Of a stretch of DNA of 64,000 nt, positions 60,589 to 64,000 are shown in pieces. This DNA comes from Pigmentiphaga daeguensis (GTDB lineage: Bacteria; Pseudomonadota; Gammaproteobacteria; Burkholderiales; Burkholderiaceae_B), in assembly GCF_039523035.1 (NCBI RefSeq), contig NZ_BAAAEN010000018.1, positions 1-64,000 on the forward strand, given 5' to 3'. Position numbers and translations under genes: made by a program. Every line of letters begins with the position of its first letter. Within the stretch, counting starts at the first letter, position 1. Below the pieces are notes generated by a model. The model did not search any database, had not been told where the DNA came from, and saw only the letters and a program-made list of their open reading frames with translations.

Positions 60589-61575
60589 TCAATCGCCGAC
60601 GATCTTGCGGTCCCGGATGATGGCGCCGAAACGCTTGGCGTCGTACTCGGCACGCTCGTGGAACTGCTCGGGCGTCATGGGCGCGGGGTCGCCGCCCAGG
60701 GCCACCAGGCGCTCGCGGAAGGCGGGCGTGCTCACGATCTTGTTGATCTCGGTATTGAGCTTGGTGACGATGTCCTTGGGCGTGCCGGCGGGCGCGTAGA
60801 AGCCGAACACGGTGTCGGCATCGAAGCCCTTCAGGCCCGCCTCGTCCAGCGTGGGCACGTTGGGGAACATGGGCGAGCGCGTCAGGCTGCCCACGGCCAG
60901 CATGTTGAGCTTGCCCGACTGCACGTGCTGCATGGCAATGCCCGGGTCGAAGGCGAAGTCGATCTGACCGGCCAGCAGGTCCACCAGCGCGGGCGCGGCG
61001 CCACGGTACGGGACATGGACGGCGCTCACGCCGGCCTGGCTCTGGAACATCTCCGCGGCCAGGTGGGGCGAGCTGCCATTGCCCGGCGTGCCGTAGGTCA
61101 GCTTGCCGGGATTGGCCTTCAGGTAGCCGATGAACGACTTGACGTCGGTGGGCAGCTTGCCCGGCTTGACCACCAGGAACACCTTGACCTTGGCGGCCGC
61201 GGCCACGGGCGCGAGGTCCTTGATCGGGTCGAAGGACATCTTGGGATAGATGTAGGGGTTGACTGACACCATGCCGCCGGAACTCATCAGCAGGGTGTAG
61301 CCGTCGGGCGCCGAACGGGCGACCGCCTCGCCGCCGATGTTGCCGCCCGCCCCGCCCTTGTTCTCGACCACCACGGGCTGGCCCAGCGCCTCTTGCAGGG
61401 GACCGGTGATGGCGCGCGCGATCTGGTCGGCGGCGCCGCCCGGCGGGAAGTTGACCACGACCTTCACGGGCTTGGTCGGATAGGCTTGCGCCACGGCGCC
61501 GAAGGCGACCGCGCATCCCAGCGCGAGCGCGCTCCACCTGGCCGCGAGGGCCGCTTTGCCTGCTTGACGGTTCAT
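60589..61575 (-). CDS. Bug/TctC-family periplasmic solute-binding protein
   Basis: A 328-residue secreted protein from the ATG at 61575, with a signal peptide ending near GAVAQA. Motifs are YPTKPVKVVVNFPPGG, VVVENKGGAGGNIGG and HVPYRGAAPALVDLLAGQI. It is downstream of an aldehyde dehydrogenase and a benzoylformate decarboxylase on the same strand, suggesting an aromatic carboxylate ligand. Confidence 0.92.
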   Translation of the reverse strand: MNRQAGKAALAARWSALALGCAVAFGAVAQAYPTKPVKVVVNFPPGGAADQIARAITGPLQEALGQPVVVENKGGAGGNIGGEAVARSAPDGYTLLMSSGGMVSVNPYIYPKMSFDPIKDLAPVAAAAKVKVFLVVKPGKLPTDVKSFIGYLKANPGKLTYGTPGNGSSPHLAAEMFQSQAGVSAVHVPYRGAAPALVDLLAGQIDFAFDPGIAMQHVQSGKLNMLAVGSLTRSPMFPNVPTLDEAGLKGFDADTVFGFYAPAGTPKDIVTKLNTEINKIVSTPAFRERLVALGGDPAPMTPEQFHERAEYDAKRFGAIIRDRKIVGD

Positions 61576-61652
61576 GTCTGTCTCCTGTTTTGTCATGAAC
61601 GAACACGGATGCCCGCGTCCGCGCCCGGCCGCGACGGGCGCGAGCGGAGCGA

Positions 61653-63104
61653 TCAGAACGGGTAGTGGCGCGGCGTGGTCTGCACGGTGATCCAGCGCAG
61701 TTCGGTGAACTCGTGGATGCCGGCGTTGCCGCCGAAGCGGCCGATGCCGCTGGCCTTGACACCGCCGAACGGCATCTGCGCCTCGTCGTGCACCGTGGGG
61801 CCGTTGACGTGGCAGATGCCCGACTCGATGCGCTTGGCCACTTGCATGGCACGCGCCACGTCGCGCCCGAACACGGCCGAGGACAGGCCGTACTCGGTGT
61901 CGTTGGCGCTGTTGATGGCGGCCTCGACGCCATCGACCCGCACTACCGCCTTGACCGGCCCGAAGGATTCCTCGCCGTAGATGCGCATGTCGGGCGTGAC
62001 GCGGTCCAGGATGGTGGCGGGCATGAGCGTGTTCTCGGCCTTGCCGCCGCACACCAGCACCGCGCCCTTGGCCAGCGCGTCGTCGATCATGGCGTTGCAG
62101 CGTTCGACGGTAGCCATGTCGACCACCGATCCCAGCACCGCGGGCCCCTTGCGCGGATCCTGCAGCGGCAGCGACTTGGCCTTGGCGCCGAAGCGCGCGA
62201 CGAATTCGTCGGCGATCTTCTCGTCGACGATGATGCGCTCGGTGGACATGCAGATCTGGCCCGAGTTGGCGAAGGCGCCGAAGGCGGCGGCGTTGACCGC
62301 CGCGTCCAGGTCGGCGTCGTCCAGGATCACCAGCGGCGCCTTGCCGCCCAGCTCGAGCACGACCGGCTTGAGGTACTTGGCGCAGGTCTGCGCGATGATC
62401 TTGCCCACGCGCGTCGAACCGGTGAAGTTCACCCGGCGCACGGCGGGATGCGAGACCGCGGCCTCGACCACCGCGCCGGCATCCGCCGGGTCGTTGGTGA
62501 CGAAGTTGACCACGCCCGCGGGAAAGCCCGCTTCGTTCAAGGCCTCGACGATCAGCCCGTGCGTGGCGGGGCACAGTTCGGAGCCCTTGAACACGACCGT
62601 GTTGCCGCAGGCCAGCGGCACGGCCACCGATCGCACGCCCAGGATCACGGGCGCGTTCCACGGCGCGATGCCCAGCACCACGCCCGCGCCCTGGCGCACG
62701 GCCATGGCCAGGCTGCCTGGCACGTCGGACGGAATGACCTCGCCGCTGATCTGGGTGGTCAGGGCGGCGGCCTCCTGCAGCATGCCCGCCGCCAGGTGGA
62801 CGTTGAAGCCGGCCCACATGGCCGATGCCCCGGTCTCGGCGGCCATCGCCTCGATGAAGGCCGGCGCCTTGGCTTCGAGCGCCTGGGCGGCCTTGAGCAG
62901 CAGCGCCCGGCGCTCGCCCGGGCCGGTCTCGCGCCAGCTCGTGAACGCGCGCGCGGCGGCGTCGACCGCCTTGGTCATGTCCTCGGGGGTGGCGGCCGGC
63001 GCCCGGGTCGCGACCGAGCCGTCGAGCGGATTGCGGCGCTCGAAGGTCGCCTTGCCGGAGGCCTCGGCGGATTGGCCGTCGATCAGCATGGTCAGGGTTT
63101 TCAT
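61653..63104 (-). CDS. NAD(P)-dependent aldehyde dehydrogenase (aromatic aldehyde type)
   Basis: A 483-residue enzyme from the ATG at 63104. It has GIAPWNAPVILGVRSVAVPL, FTGSTRVGK, the general base in LELGGKAPLVIL and the nucleophile in NSGQICMSTERII. It resembles vanillin, benzaldehyde and salicylaldehyde dehydrogenases. Next to a benzoylformate decarboxylase it would oxidise benzaldehyde to benzoate. Confidence 0.9.
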   Translation of the reverse strand: MKTLTMLIDGQSAEASGKATFERRNPLDGSVATRAPAATPEDMTKAVDAAARAFTSWRETGPGERRALLLKAAQALEAKAPAFIEAMAAETGASAMWAGFNVHLAAGMLQEAAALTTQISGEVIPSDVPGSLAMAVRQGAGVVLGIAPWNAPVILGVRSVAVPLACGNTVVFKGSELCPATHGLIVEALNEAGFPAGVVNFVTNDPADAGAVVEAAVSHPAVRRVNFTGSTRVGKIIAQTCAKYLKPVVLELGGKAPLVILDDADLDAAVNAAAFGAFANSGQICMSTERIIVDEKIADEFVARFGAKAKSLPLQDPRKGPAVLGSVVDMATVERCNAMIDDALAKGAVLVCGGKAENTLMPATILDRVTPDMRIYGEESFGPVKAVVRVDGVEAAINSANDTEYGLSSAVFGRDVARAMQVAKRIESGICHVNGPTVHDEAQMPFGGVKASGIGRFGGNAGIHEFTELRWITVQTTPRHYPF

Positions 63105-63147
63105 GTCAGTCTCCTGCTCTGGAAGAATGGGGATAGTGACGGCGGAA

Positions 63148-64000
63148 TCAGGCGATTTCCACGTCCACCAGGATGGGCACCGGCGATGCCAGCGCTTCGC
63201 GCAGCACACCGGCCAGCTTGGCGGGGTCCGACACCCGGATACCCTGGCAGGCATGCCCGCGCGCCAGCGACACGAAGTCGAGATCGGGCAGGTCGGTGCC
63301 GGCAAGCGGGTCTTCGGGCTTGAAGCCGAAGGTCGGGGCGAACTCCGTCAGGGCAGCATAGCGCCGGTTGTTCAGGATCACGAAGGTGATCGGCAGCTTG
63401 AGCTGCGCCGCGGTCCACAGCGCCTGGATGGAGTACATGCTGGAGCCGTCTCCGATCAGGCCGATGACCTTGCTTTGCGGCTTGGCCAGCGCGACGCCCA
63501 CGGCGGCCGGCATGCTGTAGCCCAGGCCGCCGCTGCACATGGTGTAGAAGGTCTCGCTTTGCAGCATGGGCAGGTACTTGTGCATGACCGGCCGCGCGCT
63601 GGGCGACTCCTCGACCACGATGGAAGCGGGATCGCGCACCTCGGCCAATGTCTGCAGCACGTAGGCCACCGACATGGGCGAGGACGGCTCGGCGCGCGGC
63701 AGCGGCGCCCGCGGGGCGGGCAGCTCGCGTGCCGGCGGCGAAGCCCGCGCCAGCAGTTCGCGCACACCCAGACTGATGCTGCCCACCGCCGCGGTGCCCA
63801 CCGGCGCCCAGGCCGCGACCTGCGGATCGTCGGTGAGCTGGACCAGCTTCGCGCCGGGCGGCAGGTGCGGCCCGAAGCCTTCGACGTGATAGGTGAAGGC
63901 CGGCGCGCCGATCACGAAGATGCAGTCGTAGCCACCCAGCATCGAGACGATCTTCTCGCGGATGGCGGGCAGGAAGCCCATGAACTGGCGATGGTCCTCG
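63148..64000 (-). CDS. Benzoylformate decarboxylase-like ThDP enzyme, 5' partial
   Basis: The gene runs off the right edge; the visible 284 residues are the C-terminal half. The frame is open before the Met at 63981 and reads EDHRQFMGFLPA, as in benzoylformate decarboxylase. The central domain (CIFVIGAPAFTYHV, PPGAKLVQLTDDP) and ThDP-binding domain (GGLGYSMPAAVGVALA, IGDGSSMYSIQALWTA, VILNNRRYAAL) follow. It decarboxylates benzoylformate to benzaldehyde, a step of mandelate degradation. Other 2-keto-acid decarboxylases remain possible. Confidence 0.88.
   Translation of the reverse strand, partial: EDHRQFMGFLPAIREKIVSMLGGYDCIFVIGAPAFTYHVEGFGPHLPPGAKLVQLTDDPQVAAWAPVGTAAVGSISLGVRELLARASPPARELPAPRAPLPRAEPSSPMSVAYVLQTLAEVRDPASIVVEESPSARPVMHKYLPMLQSETFYTMCSGGLGYSMPAAVGVALAKPQSKVIGLIGDGSSMYSIQALWTAAQLKLPITFVILNNRRYAALTEFAPTFGFKPEDPLAGTDLPDLDFVSLARGHACQGIRVSDPAKLAGVLREALASPVPILVDVEIA

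Overview
The window looks like a stretch of a high-GC betaproteobacterial chromosome of the Bordetella/Achromobacter type (Alcaligenaceae). It holds the right end of an integrative conjugative element (ICE) and about 46 kb of chromosome. The assignment rests on the queA-tgt-yajC-secD-secF order, four orphan Bug/TctC-type solute-binding proteins beside catabolic genes, and many LysR, GntR and IclR regulators. GC content, judged by eye, changes by region: moderate in the conjugation block, clearly lower at about 13.2-17.1 kb, and high after 17.8 kb.

Region 1 (1-13.0 kb): a Tn4371/RP4-like conjugation module on the + strand, made of a damaged LysR regulator (traR), traG, a ribbon-helix-helix gene, trbB, C, D, E, J, a small lipoprotein, trbL, F, G, I and a DUF2274 gene. 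Most genes overlap by an ATGA junction. trbE is split into two frames at a TGATG. The relaxase and integrase are not in the window.

Region 2 (13.2-17.0 kb): a lower-GC cargo operon of DUF5131 (Gp37/Gp68, three-Cys motif), two divergent TcmP partner proteins and a DUF2971 protein. It lies behind a near-consensus LexA box (19 of 20 bases of the E. coli consensus), so it should be DNA-damage inducible. This is the best candidate for an undescribed system.

Region 3 (17.0-17.87 kb): the element/chromosome junction. A complete tRNA-Leu(CAA) gene on the - strand is interrupted in the anticodon loop by a 247-nt Azoarcus-like group I intron. About 190 bp further right lies an orphan 5' half of another tRNA-Leu(CAA), broken in the anticodon loop and still attached to a tRNA-type promoter. 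My reading is that the element inserted into the anticodon loop of the native gene and carries an intron-bearing replacement that can no longer serve as a target.

Region 4 (17.87-64 kb): chromosome. Housekeeping genes include a parvulin, queA-tgt, yajC-secD-secF, purB, nudJ-mnmA and pntAA-pntAB-pntB. Among them lie regulated catabolic islands: a RidA/hydrolase/amidohydrolase/Rieske dioxygenase/Bug/FAH operon with a divergent LysR; PrpF-type isomerase + Bug; FAH with a divergent GntR; a DapA-like gene with GntR; crotonase + hydrolase facing an acyl-CoA ligase and IclR; racemase + Bug; and benzoylformate decarboxylase + aldehyde dehydrogenase + Bug at the right edge. Other genes are cytochrome b561 with cytochrome c', a glycine-rich DUF3300 protein, and an ATP-dependent DNA ligase with its metallo-beta-lactamase exonuclease.
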